A stretch of DNA of 64,000 nt from Aedoeadaptatus urinae (GCF_900155585.1 NZ_LT707416.1:62001-126000), one strand, 5' to 3'. Shown: positions 7,654-17,886, numbered from the stretch's first letter. Notes: a model not told the origin generated them from the letters alone. Program-made: numbers and translations.

Positions 7654-8799
7654 TTGAAAGATAAAAATGCCATTGAAAAATTTGTGGACCGCGCCATGGA
7701 AGACGACGACTTTCAAGACGTGGCCGATGTCATAGAAAAAAGCGTGGAAAGCGCCATCCATTACTCGAAAATGGGCGCCGGCGCCCTCATGCGGGGGGTG
7801 AAAAAGGGCTTCGGGCCGAAGGAACCTGTGCGCCTTCCCGTAAACCGGGATCCCGCCAAGGTGAAGCAAAAGGTGACGGCCCCCAACACCTGGTTTTGGC
7901 TGAGAAATGCAGCCGCCCTTTCGGCCATCAGCTCTTTTCTTTGTGCCCTCTTTGTCTTTATCGACGACATCGCCTATGGTTTCTTCTCCTCCGACACCAT
8001 TGCCGCGTTCCTCTTTCTTTTGATCTCGGCCGCAGTATTCGCCGCAGGCACCGTCATCAGCCAGCGCAATATGATTTTATCGCGGGATTTCTTCCGCATT
8101 CGCCGGGAGATTCAAGACCAATCGGTCCTCGCCGTGGAAGACATCGTGACGGCACTGAACAAGCCCCAACAAACGGTGGCCGCCGAGATCAATCACATGA
8201 TCCGAAAAGACTACCTGCCCCAGGCCCGCCTGGTGGAGGGGGGCGATCTGCTCCTCGTGGATCACGCCGCCTACAAGGCCTACAAAGACAATTACATGGG
8301 CCGCGCAGCCGTGGCACAAAACGACGTGCCTGAAATCGAAGAGCCGCAGGCCACCAACGACGACGACCGGGCCACCGCCATGGATGATTACGAAAAGACC
8401 TTAAAGGCCCAGCGGGATCGTACCGGCGACGGCGCACTGAAGGAAAAAATTTCCGCCCTCTTAAAGCTTTTGGATGCCATTCGCCATGCGGTGAACACGG
8501 ATCCCGGCCGGGTGGAAAGCTTAAACAAATTCGTGGACTACTACACCCCCACCACCATCAAGCTTATCGAGCGGTATCTGCAGTTTGAATCCTCCTCGGT
8601 GATTACGGATTCCATAAAAAAGACCATGGACGATATTTTGCGCTCCCTGGACAAAGTCATCGACGGCTACGAAAAATTGTTGGACACCTTATATAAAGAC
8701 GACCTCTTGGATCTCAACGCCGAAATGGATGTGATGGAGACGGTGATGAAACAAGACGGACTAATCGAAGAATCGGAAGGAGACGGATTCCATGAGTGA
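7654..8799 (+). CDS. XpaC-family membrane protein (TelA partner)
   Basis: A 381-residue protein resembling XpaC, annotated as 5-bromo-4-chloroindolyl phosphate hydrolysis protein, whose true activity is unknown. Two hydrophobic segments lie at ~90-140, followed by a long, mostly helical cytoplasmic part with a C-terminal predicted coiled-coil region. TTG at 7654 is preferred because AAAGGAG lies eight bases upstream; a GTG at 7636 lies before that SD. It overlaps the telA start by eight bases, the usual xpaC-telA pairing, which suggests one envelope-stress unit. Confidence 0.83.
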   Translation: MKDKNAIEKFVDRAMEDDDFQDVADVIEKSVESAIHYSKMGAGALMRGVKKGFGPKEPVRLPVNRDPAKVKQKVTAPNTWFWLRNAAALSAISSFLCALFVFIDDIAYGFFSSDTIAAFLFLLISAAVFAAGTVISQRNMILSRDFFRIRREIQDQSVLAVEDIVTALNKPQQTVAAEINHMIRKDYLPQARLVEGGDLLLVDHAAYKAYKDNYMGRAAVAQNDVPEIEEPQATNDDDRATAMDDYEKTLKAQRDRTGDGALKEKISALLKLLDAIRHAVNTDPGRVESLNKFVDYYTPTTIKLIERYLQFESSSVITDSIKKTMDDILRSLDKVIDGYEKLLDTLYKDDLLDLNAEMDVMETVMKQDGLIEESEGDGFHE

Positions 8800-9901
8800 T
8801 GAAATTAAATTGACCTTAGACGGCGCCACCGACGCGGACATCGAATCGGAACTGACCTTGGAACCCAAGGAAGTGGAGGCCCAAGTGAAGCTGACACCGG
8901 CGGAACAGAAGCAGGTGGACGACTTTGCCAAGACCATCGACCTCACCGACTCCTCGGTGATCCTCCAATACGGCGTGGGGGCACAGAAAAAGATTTCGAA
9001 CTTTTCCGAGAAGACCTTAAACTCCGTGCGCACGAAGGACCTGGGCGAAGTGGGAAATCTCCTCTCCCAAGTCGTGACGGAGCTGAAGACCTTCGAAAAC
9101 GAAGACGAAAAGGGCCTGAAGGGCCTCCTGAAACGCTCCGCCAATAAAGTCACCGCCATGAAGGCCAAGTACGACAAGGCGGAAAAAAACGTGGACGACA
9201 TCGCCCGAGTCTTGGAAAACCATCAGATCACTTTGATGAAGGACATTTCCATGTTGGATCAAATGTACGATCTCAACGAAAAGTATTTTAAAGAACTTTC
9301 CATGTACATCCTCGCCGGCAATCAAAAGCTGGAAGACGTGCGCAGTCGCGAGCTCCCCGCCCTTATGGCCTCGGCCACGGAGGGAAGCCTGGAGGCCCAA
9401 AAGGCCAACGACCTGCAAAACATGGCCAATCGCTTCGAAAAGAAGCTCCACGACCTGGAGCTCACCCGCATGGTGAGTTTGCAAATGGCACCGCAAATTC
9501 GCATGGTGCAGGCTTCAAATACGGTCATGGCGGAAAAGATTCAGTCCACGGTAGTGAACACCATCCCCATCTGGAAAAACCAAATGGTCCTCGCCCTCGG
9601 CGTGCACCACAGCGAACAGGCCGCCGAAGCCCAAAAGAAAGTGGCGGATCTCACCAATCAGCTCCTGAAGAAAAACGCCGAAACTCTGCGCCAAAGCACG
9701 GTGAATGTGGCGAGGGAAAGCGAGCGGGGCATCGTGGATGTGGACACCATTCGCTACACCAACGAACAGCTCATCGCCGCACTGGACGAAGTGCGCAAGA
9801 TTCAAATCGAAGGCCACGAAAACAGAGAAAAGGCCAAGCGGGAGCTGGAAGCTTTAGAAGCGGATCTCAAACACCGCCTGCTTCCCCAAAACAATCAATA
9901 G
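8792..9901 (+). CDS. telA: TelA-family toxic anion resistance protein
   Basis: A 369-residue, highly helical TelA/YceH-family protein. Relatives are linked to resistance to tellurite, bacteriocins and cell-envelope antibiotics; the mechanism is not settled. Family-typical segments include ILQYGVGAQKKISNFSE near the N-terminus and the central QMAPQIRMVQASN region, with long coiled-coil helices. The ATG overlaps the end of the XpaC-like gene, and a strong terminator follows, giving a two-gene operon. Confidence 0.92.
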   Translation: MSDEIKLTLDGATDADIESELTLEPKEVEAQVKLTPAEQKQVDDFAKTIDLTDSSVILQYGVGAQKKISNFSEKTLNSVRTKDLGEVGNLLSQVVTELKTFENEDEKGLKGLLKRSANKVTAMKAKYDKAEKNVDDIARVLENHQITLMKDISMLDQMYDLNEKYFKELSMYILAGNQKLEDVRSRELPALMASATEGSLEAQKANDLQNMANRFEKKLHDLELTRMVSLQMAPQIRMVQASNTVMAEKIQSTVVNTIPIWKNQMVLALGVHHSEQAAEAQKKVADLTNQLLKKNAETLRQSTVNVARESERGIVDVDTIRYTNEQLIAALDEVRKIQIEGHENREKAKRELEALEADLKHRLLPQNNQ

Positions 9902-9933
9902 GAAAGCACGAGAAATGTACCGACAATTATTTA

Positions 9934-9966
9934 AGAAGCGGCAGATTGTCTGCCGCTTCTTTTATT
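9934..9966 (+). terminator. Terminator after the xpaC-telA operon
   Basis: A perfect 12-bp stem, AGAAGCGGCAGA / TCTGCCGCTTCT, has a three-base loop and a T-rich tail. Confidence 0.9.
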
Positions 9967-9995
9967 TTATATCCTCCCCCCTCGCCATATTTTCC

Positions 9996-10028
9996 ACAAA
10001 AAACGGCACGCCCTTCGGCATGCCGTTC
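9996..10028 (-). terminator. Terminator after the Na/Pi cotransporter
   Basis: On the minus strand an AACGGCA/TGCCGTT stem with inner GCC/GGC pairing is followed by TTTTTT; it lies just after the 10036 stop. Confidence 0.75.
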
Positions 10029-10035
10029 GTTGCAT

Positions 10036-11733
10036 TTATTCCGCCCCTTGAGCCATTTCTTCCGCCACCAGGGATTTTTCCCCGTGGGTCTTAATGGGGT
10101 CGAAGGTGAGGCGGGCGATATTAAAGATGTGGTCGCCGATACGTTCCAGCGTCCCCAGGATGTCGACGTAGAGGGATGTGGTGACCGTGGCCTCTTCGTG
10201 TTGAGAGGTCATGCGCCTGAAGTGGGAGGCGCGAAGCTCGTATTCCAAATAGTTCAGGCTGTTTTCTTCCTGTTTCATGGTTTCGTACAGATGGTGGTCG
10301 CCGCCCTTATAGATTTCTACGCCGTTGGTGTACATGTGAATCAGCAAATCGTAAATGGACGTGAGCTCCTTCATGGCTTCGTCGTGGAAGCTTTCCCCGG
10401 AATCGTAGACCATCTCGAAATATTCCACCAGGTTTTGCACCAAATCGCCGATGCGCTCAAAGTTTTTTTGCACCTGAAGGCCGGCGGAGTATTCGTCAGC
10501 CAGCTCTTCCGTCAAGGACTGCTTGGAAATTTTCAAAAGGTAGGATTCGATTTTCGTATCCAGTGAGTTGATCATGTCTTCCAGCTGATTGACCTCGTGG
10601 AAGTATTTTTTGTCCTTGGTCAACAGGTACTGCTTGCTGTCTTCCAAGGCTTCCGTGACGATGTCCGAGACCTGCAGGATGGCCACCTTCGCTTGGGTCA
10701 ATGCCCCGGCGGGGAAGGCGGTGATCATGGCTTCGTCCAACTGGATCTTGCCCATTTCCTCGGTGAGATCGTCGCGACCGGGCATGATCCTTCTCAGCAG
10801 GCTGACGCATTGGGGAATGATGGGCAAAAAGATAATCATGCCCACGAAGTTAAAGGTGAAGTGGGCGAAGGCGATGGTCATCATGTCGTTAAAGTGGAGC
10901 AGATCCGTCACGTGGTGGACGAAGCGCTCGTAGGGACCGATGATGGCCAGGAAAAAAACGGACACGGACACGTTAAATAAAAAGTGGAACAGTGACGTGC
11001 GCCGGGCGGCGAGGCTCCCGCCCACGGAGGCCAAGGCCGCCGTCACCGTGGTGCCGATGTTGGCACCGAAGACCAGGCCCAGTGCCGCCACCAGGGTAAT
11101 GGAATGGGTGGCGTAGAGGGTTTGCACGATCCCGACGATGGCCGAGGAGGATTGAATGACCCCGGTAACCACGGCGCCGATAAGTGCCGCCAGGATCGGT
11201 TGACGACTGAGCCGTACCACCATATCCGCAAAGCCCGGGATGTACTGCAGCTCTTTTAAGGCGTCACCCATGGTGTTTAAGCCGATGAACAGGAGGCCGA
11301 AGCCGATAATGATTTCGCCCAGGTAGATGGTTTTTTTCTTTGATGCCATAAGGACCAAAAAGACGCCTACAAGCAAAATAAAGTAGGCCAGGTAATCCAG
11401 CTGAAAGCCGATTAAAATCGACGTCACCGTGGTACCGATATTGGCGCCGAGGATAATGGCGATGGCTTGGCTCAGACCCATCAGTCCGCTTCGCACCAAA
11501 GATATGGCGATGACCGTCGCCGCCGATGAGGATTGGATCAGGCCGGTCATGACGATGCCGACCAGGACCGCCATAATGGGATTGGACGTATATTTTTCGA
11601 TATAGTCCCGAATCTTTGTGCCGGCAAATTTCGTCAGGCTGTCGCCCATGAGTTTAACGCCGAAAAGAAACAGTCCCAGACCGCCGGCAATAAAATGCCA
11701 ATCAATTTGAGACCATGAACTTACCTCGCCCAT
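10036..11733 (-). CDS. Na+/phosphate cotransporter (NptA-like) with PhoU domain
   Basis: A 565-residue type II Na/Pi cotransporter. The membrane half (~1-330) has the duplicated family signature, GLIQSSSAATV (~64) and GVIQSSSAIVG (~190), each followed by GANIGTTVT. The soluble C-terminal part (~340-550) is PhoU-like and helical, as in many bacterial members. It imports inorganic phosphate coupled to Na+. ATG at 11731-11733 follows GGAAGGAGAG. It stands alone between terminators. No Pho-box-like sequence was recognised upstream. Confidence 0.92.
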   Translation of the reverse strand: MGEVSSWSQIDWHFIAGGLGLFLFGVKLMGDSLTKFAGTKIRDYIEKYTSNPIMAVLVGIVMTGLIQSSSAATVIAISLVRSGLMGLSQAIAIILGANIGTTVTSILIGFQLDYLAYFILLVGVFLVLMASKKKTIYLGEIIIGFGLLFIGLNTMGDALKELQYIPGFADMVVRLSRQPILAALIGAVVTGVIQSSSAIVGIVQTLYATHSITLVAALGLVFGANIGTTVTAALASVGGSLAARRTSLFHFLFNVSVSVFFLAIIGPYERFVHHVTDLLHFNDMMTIAFAHFTFNFVGMIIFLPIIPQCVSLLRRIMPGRDDLTEEMGKIQLDEAMITAFPAGALTQAKVAILQVSDIVTEALEDSKQYLLTKDKKYFHEVNQLEDMINSLDTKIESYLLKISKQSLTEELADEYSAGLQVQKNFERIGDLVQNLVEYFEMVYDSGESFHDEAMKELTSIYDLLIHMYTNGVEIYKGGDHHLYETMKQEENSLNYLEYELRASHFRRMTSQHEEATVTTSLYVDILGTLERIGDHIFNIARLTFDPIKTHGEKSLVAEEMAQGAE

Positions 11734-11889
11734 AAACTCTCCTTCCGTAAAATTTTACATACATAGATCGGTCTTATTATACCAAAAAGTAAAGTGGAGG
11801 TAAGGCTTTCGTAATAAAAACTTCCTCATTATTTATTTCCCATGGGAAAAATAAATAATAAGTGGCGGCGGCCGTTTTCGAGCACAAAA

Positions 11890-11912
11890 AAAGCAAGCGC
11901 GAGGCTTGCTTT
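11890..11912 (-). terminator. Terminator after the AGCS symporter
   Basis: On the minus strand an AAAGCAAGC / GCTTGCTTT perfect 9-bp stem with a five-base loop leads into a T-run. Confidence 0.85.
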
Positions 11913-11916
11913 TCTC

Positions 11917-13314
11917 TTATTTCCAATAGTCCAGCTTGCTTTCGTCCAGGCCGATGCTTCGGCCGAGGAAGTGGGGATCCTTGCCGGCGTGGGTTTGCTC
12001 CTTGTAATCCTTCAGCGCCGCAATGGCTTGATTGCTCAAGAGCAAAATGGCGGGGATGTTGACCAGCACCATCAGGGCCATTAAGAAGTCGGCCACGTTC
12101 CATGCCAGTTCCATTTTCATACTGCTGCCCAAGAAGATAAGGACGATGGCCACCAGTCGGTAGCACAGCATAAAGGTTTTAGAGGGCATCTTTTTATTCA
12201 GGTAGTTCAAGCAGCTGTCCACGTAAAAGAGATTGCCTAAGAGAGTAGTAAAGGCAAAGAGAGTCAGGGACAGGGAGATGAAGACGTAGCCGTAGTGGCC
12301 GAAGACCGTGGCCAGGGATTCTTGCACGTAGGCGGCCCCTGCCAGCTCTTCCGTGGCGTCTATTCCCGATGCCATGGCCATAAAGGCCGTAGCGGAGCAG
12401 ATGACCAGGGTGTCTAAGAAGACGGAAAACATTTGAACCAGGCCTTGTTTAACCGGGTGGGATACATCCGCCGATGCCGCCGCATTGGGTGCGGAGCCCA
12501 TACCGGCTTCGTTGGAGTACAGCCCCCGCTTGATCCCTTGGACCATGGCGGAGCCTGCAAAGCCGCCGAAGATGGCTTTGAAGTTAAAGGCGTCGGAGAA
12601 AATATTCTTGAAGACCGTGGGCATGTAGGTAATGTTTTTGAAGATCATAAACAATGCCATGGCCACGAAGATGATGCCCATGAAAGGCACGAGGGCGGAG
12701 GTGGCTTTAATGATGCGCTTGCCGCCCCCTAAGATGCAGTAGCCGGCGACGATGGCCAGGATGCCGCCGATGACCCAGGTGGTCCTGCCTTCCACGAAGA
12801 AATCGTAGACGCGGAAGGAGTCGGTCATGTTAAAGGAGGCGAGCATGTTGAAGCCCACGGCGTAAGTCAAAATTAAAAAGACGGCGAAAAGCACGCCGAC
12901 GGCTCTGGAGCCCAGGGCGATTTCAATATAGTAGCTGGGGCCGCCGAAGCTGTTGCCGTGTTCTCCTCTGCGCTTGTAAATTTGCGCCAAGGTGGATTCC
13001 ACAAAGGCCGACGCCCCGCCGATAATGGCAATGAGCCACATCCAGAACACGGCGCCGTAGCCGCCGAGGCAAATGGCTTGGGCCACGCCGACGATGTTCC
13101 CCGTGCCGACACGGGAGGCGGTGGAAACCATGAGCGCCTGGAAGGAAGAGACTTCGCCTTGGTGGGGCTTTTCTCTCAACACGCGCAGGGATTCACCGAA
13201 CATAGATAATTGCAAAAATCCCGTGCGCACGGTGAAGTAAAGGCCGGCGCCGATTAAAATAATAATAAGTATGGGGTAGTACAAATACCCGTTCACTTTC
13301 AGTAGTAGATCCAT
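11917..13314 (-). CDS. Alanine/glycine:cation symporter (AGCS family)
   Basis: A 465-residue membrane transporter of the AGCS/AlsT family, which takes up alanine or glycine with Na+ or H+. Family-typical motifs include ASRVGTGNIVGVAQA near residue 66, AFVESTLAQIYK (~103), and GLYSNEAGMGSAPNAAA (~268). About eleven hydrophobic segments are visible. The GGGTCACC leader context gives an acceptable RBS (GAGGTG). A possible TTTACA-16-TAAAAT promoter lies upstream on the minus strand. It is monocistronic, with its own terminator. Confidence 0.93.
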   Translation of the reverse strand: MDLLLKVNGYLYYPILIIILIGAGLYFTVRTGFLQLSMFGESLRVLREKPHQGEVSSFQALMVSTASRVGTGNIVGVAQAICLGGYGAVFWMWLIAIIGGASAFVESTLAQIYKRRGEHGNSFGGPSYYIEIALGSRAVGVLFAVFLILTYAVGFNMLASFNMTDSFRVYDFFVEGRTTWVIGGILAIVAGYCILGGGKRIIKATSALVPFMGIIFVAMALFMIFKNITYMPTVFKNIFSDAFNFKAIFGGFAGSAMVQGIKRGLYSNEAGMGSAPNAAASADVSHPVKQGLVQMFSVFLDTLVICSATAFMAMASGIDATEELAGAAYVQESLATVFGHYGYVFISLSLTLFAFTTLLGNLFYVDSCLNYLNKKMPSKTFMLCYRLVAIVLIFLGSSMKMELAWNVADFLMALMVLVNIPAILLLSNQAIAALKDYKEQTHAGKDPHFLGRSIGLDESKLDYWK

Positions 13315-13353
13315 GGGTCACCTCAATTTCTTTCCTATGTACTATTACAACTG

Positions 13354-13381
13354 TTCACATTTTACCATAGACGACTACAAT
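13354..13381 (+). promoter_or_regulatory. Orphan plus-strand promoter in front of a possible small RNA
   Basis: TTCACA (13354-13359), a 16-base spacer and TACAAT (13376-13381) point rightward into a gene-free stretch that ends at a hairpin plus T-run at 13429-13455. Confidence 0.4.
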
Positions 13382-13387
13382 GTAAAA

Positions 13388-13455
13388 GATTGTTTTCCAT
13401 TAACACGGAATTTTTCTGCTTTACTTTACCGAAGTGAACTATCTTCGGATTTTTT
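13388..13455 (+). ncRNA. Candidate ~68-nt small RNA
   Basis: The interval is bounded by a promoter-like sequence (TTCACA-16-TACAAT) and an intrinsic terminator (CCGAAG/CTTCGG stem, then ATTTTTT). No plus-strand gene precedes it and both flanking genes are on the minus strand. No open reading frame of note lies inside. This is a candidate only. Confidence 0.3.
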
Positions 13456-13466
13456 AAATGACGCAA

Positions 13467-13489
13467 AAAAATAGCGCCCCTTCGGGCGC
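13467..13489 (-). terminator. Terminator after the V-ATPase/Nudix operon
   Basis: On the minus strand GCGCCC-GAAG-GGGCGC is followed by TATTTTTTT, directly after the Nudix stop codon. Confidence 0.85.
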
Positions 13490-13493
13490 CGGA

Positions 13494-13991
13494 TCAATCT
13501 TCCATCAAACCTTCGATTTTTTCGAAATAATTTTCAATGCGCTTGGCCATAGGCGGGGCAAATTCACCTGAAGCCAACATGGCCTTCAGCTCTTTTTTGC
13601 CGACGAATTTATAATCTTCCACTTCGCTTCTTTGCATCTTGATCTTGTCCACGTCCCTTACGAGGAGAAAGATCTTGGAAAATTTCTGATTTTCCTTCAT
13701 GGTGCCGAGAAAAGAAAGGTCCCGATCCGTGGCGCGAATGCCCACTTCTTCTTTCAGCTCCCGAAGGGCGCCTTGAAGAGGGCTTTCCTTGTCCACGACG
13801 CTACCCATGGTGAATTCCCATTGATGGGCGAAATCTTTGCCCTTCGCCCGCTTGGTCACCAGAAGCTTCTTTTCGGAAATCACCATGACGCCGGCGACGA
13901 CGTAATACTCCTCGGGATCCAATGGCTCTTTTCGATCTTTTAAATAGCCCAGATAGTTAAAGTCTTCGTCGTAAATACGCCTCAGTTCCAC
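13494..13991 (-). CDS. Nudix hydrolase
   Basis: A 165-residue Nudix hydrolase. Residues ~62-84 fit the Nudix box GX5EX7REUXEEXGU exactly (G...E...RELKEEVGI), which binds the divalent metal and cleaves X-linked nucleoside diphosphates. The N-terminal segment resembles IPP-isomerase-like/YfcD-type Nudix proteins; the substrate cannot be named. The start is GTG at 13989-13991 after AAGGAGG. It lies ten bases after the V-ATPase D subunit and before the terminator, so it appears to be the last gene of the V-ATPase operon. Confidence 0.9.
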   Translation of the reverse strand: MELRRIYDEDFNYLGYLKDRKEPLDPEEYYVVAGVMVISEKKLLVTKRAKGKDFAHQWEFTMGSVVDKESPLQGALRELKEEVGIRATDRDLSFLGTMKENQKFSKIFLLVRDVDKIKMQRSEVEDYKFVGKKELKAMLASGEFAPPMAKRIENYFEKIEGLMED

Positions 13992-14001
13992 GGCGACCTC
14001 C

Positions 14002-14619
14002 TTACTTGCTCACATTGTTTTTCACGCGCTTCAAGCGGAAGAAATCTTCCCGCTCTTTTTCCGCCAAAATGTCTTCGATCTCTTTTTTCGCCGCCTCGTA
14101 CCTGGGAATTTGAATTTTTTCCAGGGCGTTGGCCCGCTTCACCGTCTTTTTGATTTCCTTGGCCAGGCGGTACAAGTCCGTTTCGATTTCCGCGAGCTCG
14201 TAAATCCTGGCCCGCATATCGTGCATGCGAATATAGGCTTCGTCGAAGGCAAAATTGGATTCAAACATACTGAAGGTGGTTTGAGGCTTAAAGGCCTTGT
14301 AGTGGATTTCGGGAATCTCCACCCCCATGACGGAGCGGTAGCCGATGTGGTAGGGCTCCTCCGTGGGCATGGACTTGCTCATTTCCACCACGGACTCCCA
14401 GCCCATGGTCACCGAGGCCATGGTCAGGGCGTCGTAGGACTGGCTGAAGCGCTCTTCCACCTCTTGTTGAATGGTTTGGGCCCGGGCGTTTAGGCGCATG
14501 ATCTCACGCATAAGCACGGCCCGCTTTTTGTCTAAAAGGCCGTAGCCCCTCTTGGCAAAATCCAGGGCGCTTTTTGTTTTGATTAAATTGGCTTTTGTCG
14601 CCGTCACGCGTTTCGCCAT
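14002..14619 (-). CDS. atpD: V-type ATPase subunit D
   Basis: A 205-residue central-stalk (rotor) subunit D of the V/A-type ATPase. It is predicted to be a long alpha-helical hairpin; the start KRVTATKANLIKTKSALDFAKRG and the C-terminal PRYEAAKKEIEDILAEKEREDFFRLKRVK segment are typical. It transmits rotation between the catalytic A3B3 head and the membrane ring. It is ten bases from the B gene upstream and from the Nudix gene downstream, and completes the nine-gene ATPase operon. Confidence 0.95.
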   Translation of the reverse strand: MAKRVTATKANLIKTKSALDFAKRGYGLLDKKRAVLMREIMRLNARAQTIQQEVEERFSQSYDALTMASVTMGWESVVEMSKSMPTEEPYHIGYRSVMGVEIPEIHYKAFKPQTTFSMFESNFAFDEAYIRMHDMRARIYELAEIETDLYRLAKEIKKTVKRANALEKIQIPRYEAAKKEIEDILAEKEREDFFRLKRVKNNVSK

Positions 14620-14628
14620 AGCTCACCT

Positions 14629-16002
14629 CTAATAATACTTGTCCAGGATTTTCGGATCGATACGCACCAAGCTGTCCTTGGGCAAAGTCCTCAAGAGCTC
14701 CCAGGCCTTGTCCAAGGTCTGGCCGATGGTGGAGGGCTCGTTAAAATCCTGGCCGATAAATTCGTTTTCGAAGCGGCGCCCGAAGGCCAACAGCTTTTGA
14801 TCGCCTTCCGACAGCTCCTCTTCCCCGATGATCTGGGCCAAAGAACGCACTTCCGTACACTTGGAGTAGGAGGCAAACAATTGGGCGGAGACGTCGCTGT
14901 GATCCTCCCGGGTGTAGTCCGCCCCGATGCCGTCTTTCATGAGACGGGACAGGGAGTCCAGAATGTTAATGGGAGGATAGATGCCCTGGCCGTTAAGATC
15001 CCGTGACAATACGATTTGCCCCTCGGTAATGTAGCCGGTCAAGTCGGGAATCGGGTGAGTAATGTCGTCGGAGGGCATGGTTAGGATGGGGATCAAGGTG
15101 ACCGATCCCTTCACGCCCTTGATCATGCCCGCCCGCTCGTAAATGGCGGCGAGGTCCGAATACAAATAGCCCGGGTAGCCCTTTCTCGAAGGCACTTCCT
15201 GCCGTTGGGAGGAGACCTCCCGCAGACTTTCCCCGTAGCTGGTCATGTCGGTCATAATGACCAAGACGTGCTTGTGCCGTTCGAAGGCCAAATATTCCGC
15301 CGCGGTCAGGGCGCATTTCGGGGCGATGATCCGCTCCATAATCGGGTCGTCGGCGTAGTTCATGTAGATGACGACCTTGTCCATAACGCCGGCTTCCATA
15401 AAGCTGTCGGTGAAGAAGGAGGCCACCTCCCGCTTCAGGCCCATGCCGCAGAAGACCACGGCGAAATCGTCGCCGCTTCCGTCGTCGGCGATATTGGCCT
15501 GGCGAATAATTTGTGCGGCCAGCTCGTTATGAGGCAGACCCGCTCCCGAGAAGATGGGGAGCTTTTGGCCCCGAATCAAGGTCATAACCGAGTCGATGCC
15601 CCGAATCCCCGTTTGAATAAAGTTCCGGGGATACTCCCGGGCCACCGGGTTCATGGGCTTGCCGTTGACATTATAAAAATCGTCGGAGTAGACGGGGCCG
15701 CCCTTGTCGATGGCCCGTCCGATGCCGTTGAAGCGGCGGCCTAAAATTTCCGGCGCCAGGGGAATTTCAAAGGGCCGTCCTTCGAAGACCACGTTTAAAT
15801 TTTCCGTGGACACCCCCATGGATTCGCCGAAGACCTGAACCGTGGCGGCATCTTCGTCGATACCGATGACCCGCCCCACTAAGGTCTCTTTCGTTTCCCG
15901 ATTGGTAATGGAGACGATTTCGCCGTAGCGCACCCGATGCAGGCCGGAAAGCTGAATCAGGGATCCGTCGATATTATCCAGGCGCAAATACTCTTTCTTC
16001 AC
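14629..16002 (-). CDS. atpB: V-type ATPase subunit B
   Basis: A 457-residue non-catalytic nucleotide-binding subunit of the A3B3 head. It has the ATPase fold but a degenerate P-loop, visible as [17 protein letters not shown] near residue 150. Other hallmarks are the [18 protein letters not shown] region and the [13 protein letters not shown] segment. It lies three bases after the A gene. Length and motifs are normal. Confidence 0.97.
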   Translation of the reverse strand: MKKEYLRLDNIDGSLIQLSGLHRVRYGEIVSITNRETKETLVGRVIGIDEDAATVQVFGESMGVSTENLNVVFEGRPFEIPLAPEILGRRFNGIGRAIDKGGPVYSDDFYNVNGKPMNPVAREYPRNFIQTGIRGIDSVMTLIRGQKLPIFSGAGLPHNELAAQIIRQANIADDGSGDDFAVVFCGMGLKREVASFFTDSFMEAGVMDKVVIYMNYADDPIMERIIAPKCALTAAEYLAFERHKHVLVIMTDMTSYGESLREVSSQRQEVPSRKGYPGYLYSDLAAIYERAGMIKGVKGSVTLIPILTMPSDDITHPIPDLTGYITEGQIVLSRDLNGQGIYPPINILDSLSRLMKDGIGADYTREDHSDVSAQLFASYSKCTEVRSLAQIIGEEELSEGDQKLLAFGRRFENEFIGQDFNEPSTIGQTLDKAWELLRTLPKDSLVRIDPKILDKYY

Positions 16003-16005
16003 GTC

Positions 16006-17886
16006 CTACGCCTCCTTTTCCTTCGCTGTTTCTTTCTGTTCGTCCGCTTCCTTCGCTTCGTCCGCTTTGTCCGATTCCTTTTTCCCTTCGATTTCCAAGG
16101 CGTCCATTTCGTCCTCGGCGATGCCGTATTCGATGCGAATTTCGCGGTAGTGCTCTTGAATGTCGTTCATCAGGTGGGTGAAGGACTTCATATCGTCGTT
16201 GGCGATATTGTACTTCATGTTCACGATCCGGGAATGAAGGGCGTCGTCCTTCACCTCTTCGATGGAGATGCCCTGATCCAACACCACCTTGCCCTCTTCG
16301 TACAAAGTGTCGATGACTTCCATCATGGCAAATTGTTTTTCCAAGGGCACCGATTGGTCGATGTCGTTAAAGGCGTTTTGTTGCAAAAAGGCGTCTTTAA
16401 TTAAGCGTGCCACGATTAAAAGGAAGCGTTCCTTGTCGGGGAGCACGTCTTCGCCGACGAGCATGACGATTTCCTGGAGTCTGGCCTCTTCGTTTAAAAT
16501 GTTCATAAACTTCTTCCGCAGACCGGGCAGGTCGCCGTCCAGCCGATTGTCGTAGTAATTGGACAGAGCGCCGATGTAGCCGGAATAGGAATGGAGCCAG
16601 TGAATGGCGGGATAGTGACGGGAGTAAGCCAGGTCCTTATCCAGTGCCAAAAACACATTGACGAAGCGACGGGTGTTTTCCGTAACGGGCTCGGAGAAGT
16701 CGCCTCCCGCCGGGGAGACGGCGCCGATGGTAGTGACGGAGCCTTCCCCGCCCGAGAGGGTCTTTGCCGATCCGCTGCGCTCGTAGAAGGAGGCGATGCG
16801 GCTGGGCAGGTAGGCGGGGTAGCCTTCTTCCGCCGGCATTTCTTCCAGACGGCCGGAGATTTCCCTGAGGGCTTCCGCCCAACGGGAGGTGGAGTCCGCC
16901 ATCATGGCCACGTCGTAGCCCTGATCTCTAAAGTATTCGGCAATGGTAATGCCGGTGTAGATGGACGCTTCACGAGCCGCTACGGGCATATTCGATGTGT
17001 TGGCGATTAAAATGGTTCGCTGCATCAAAGGCTTGCCCGAGTTCGGGTCGATAAGCTTCGGGAAGTCTTCCAATACTTCCGTCATTTCATTCCCCCGCTC
17101 GCCGCAGCCGATGTAGACGATAATGTCCGCGTCACAAAACTTGGCGATGGAGTGTTGAGTCATGGTCTTGCCCGTACCGAAGCCGCCGGGAATGGCCACG
17201 GTGCCTCCCTTGGCGATGGGAAAGAATACGTCAAGTACCCGCTGGCCGGTGACCAGCAGCTGATCCGCGTCTAAAAATTCCGTGACGGGACGGGGAATCC
17301 GCACGGGCCAGCGATGGCTCATGGCCACTTCGTGTTCCTCGCCGGATTCGTCTTTCACCTTGCAGACGGGATCCACCACATTGTACTCGCCGGCTTCGGC
17401 GACCCAGGTCACTTCGCCGGAAATGTCCGGGGGAAGGAGAACGCGGTGGGTAATGATCTCCGTTTCATCCACGGTGCCTAAGACGGCGCCGGCGGAAACC
17501 TCATCTCCCGCCTTGACCTTGGGCTCGAAGGCCCACAGCTTTTCCAGGTCCAGGTTCGTCATGCCGATGCCTTCGGGGATAAAGCTGCCGTATTTTTCGT
17601 TAATGCGGTTTAGAGGCCGCTCGATGCCGTCGAACATATTGCCCAACAGCCCCGGGCCTAAGCGCACGGACAGAGGCCCGCCGGTGGAGACGATGGATTC
17701 GTCACGCATGAGCCCTTCCGTTTCTTCGTAGACCTGTACCGTGCCTTCGTCGCCGTGAATGGCGATGACCTCGCCGATAAGCTTCTTCTGTCCGACCTGA
17801 ACCATTTCGCGCATGGAGAAATCCCCCATGGGCTTGCCGATGACCACGGGCCCGTTAATCTTGATGATCTTCGCTTCTTTACTCAT
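16006..17886 (-). CDS. atpA: V-type ATPase catalytic subunit A
   Basis: A 626-residue catalytic subunit with an intact Walker A ([12 protein letters not shown], ~235) and the segments [11 protein letters not shown] and [15 protein letters not shown]. The non-homologous insert typical of A subunits is present at ~130-200. The last ~35 residues are a Lys/Glu/Ala-rich tail beyond the usual end of the family, probably disordered. Its ATG overlaps the end of the E gene by eight bases. Whether the enzyme hydrolyses or makes ATP in this organism cannot be told from sequence. Confidence 0.97.
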   Translation of the reverse strand: MSKEAKIIKINGPVVIGKPMGDFSMREMVQVGQKKLIGEVIAIHGDEGTVQVYEETEGLMRDESIVSTGGPLSVRLGPGLLGNMFDGIERPLNRINEKYGSFIPEGIGMTNLDLEKLWAFEPKVKAGDEVSAGAVLGTVDETEIITHRVLLPPDISGEVTWVAEAGEYNVVDPVCKVKDESGEEHEVAMSHRWPVRIPRPVTEFLDADQLLVTGQRVLDVFFPIAKGGTVAIPGGFGTGKTMTQHSIAKFCDADIIVYIGCGERGNEMTEVLEDFPKLIDPNSGKPLMQRTILIANTSNMPVAAREASIYTGITIAEYFRDQGYDVAMMADSTSRWAEALREISGRLEEMPAEEGYPAYLPSRIASFYERSGSAKTLSGGEGSVTTIGAVSPAGGDFSEPVTENTRRFVNVFLALDKDLAYSRHYPAIHWLHSYSGYIGALSNYYDNRLDGDLPGLRKKFMNILNEEARLQEIVMLVGEDVLPDKERFLLIVARLIKDAFLQQNAFNDIDQSVPLEKQFAMMEVIDTLYEEGKVVLDQGISIEEVKDDALHSRIVNMKYNIANDDMKSFTHLMNDIQEHYREIRIEYGIAEDEMDALEIEGKKESDKADEAKEADEQKETAKEKEA

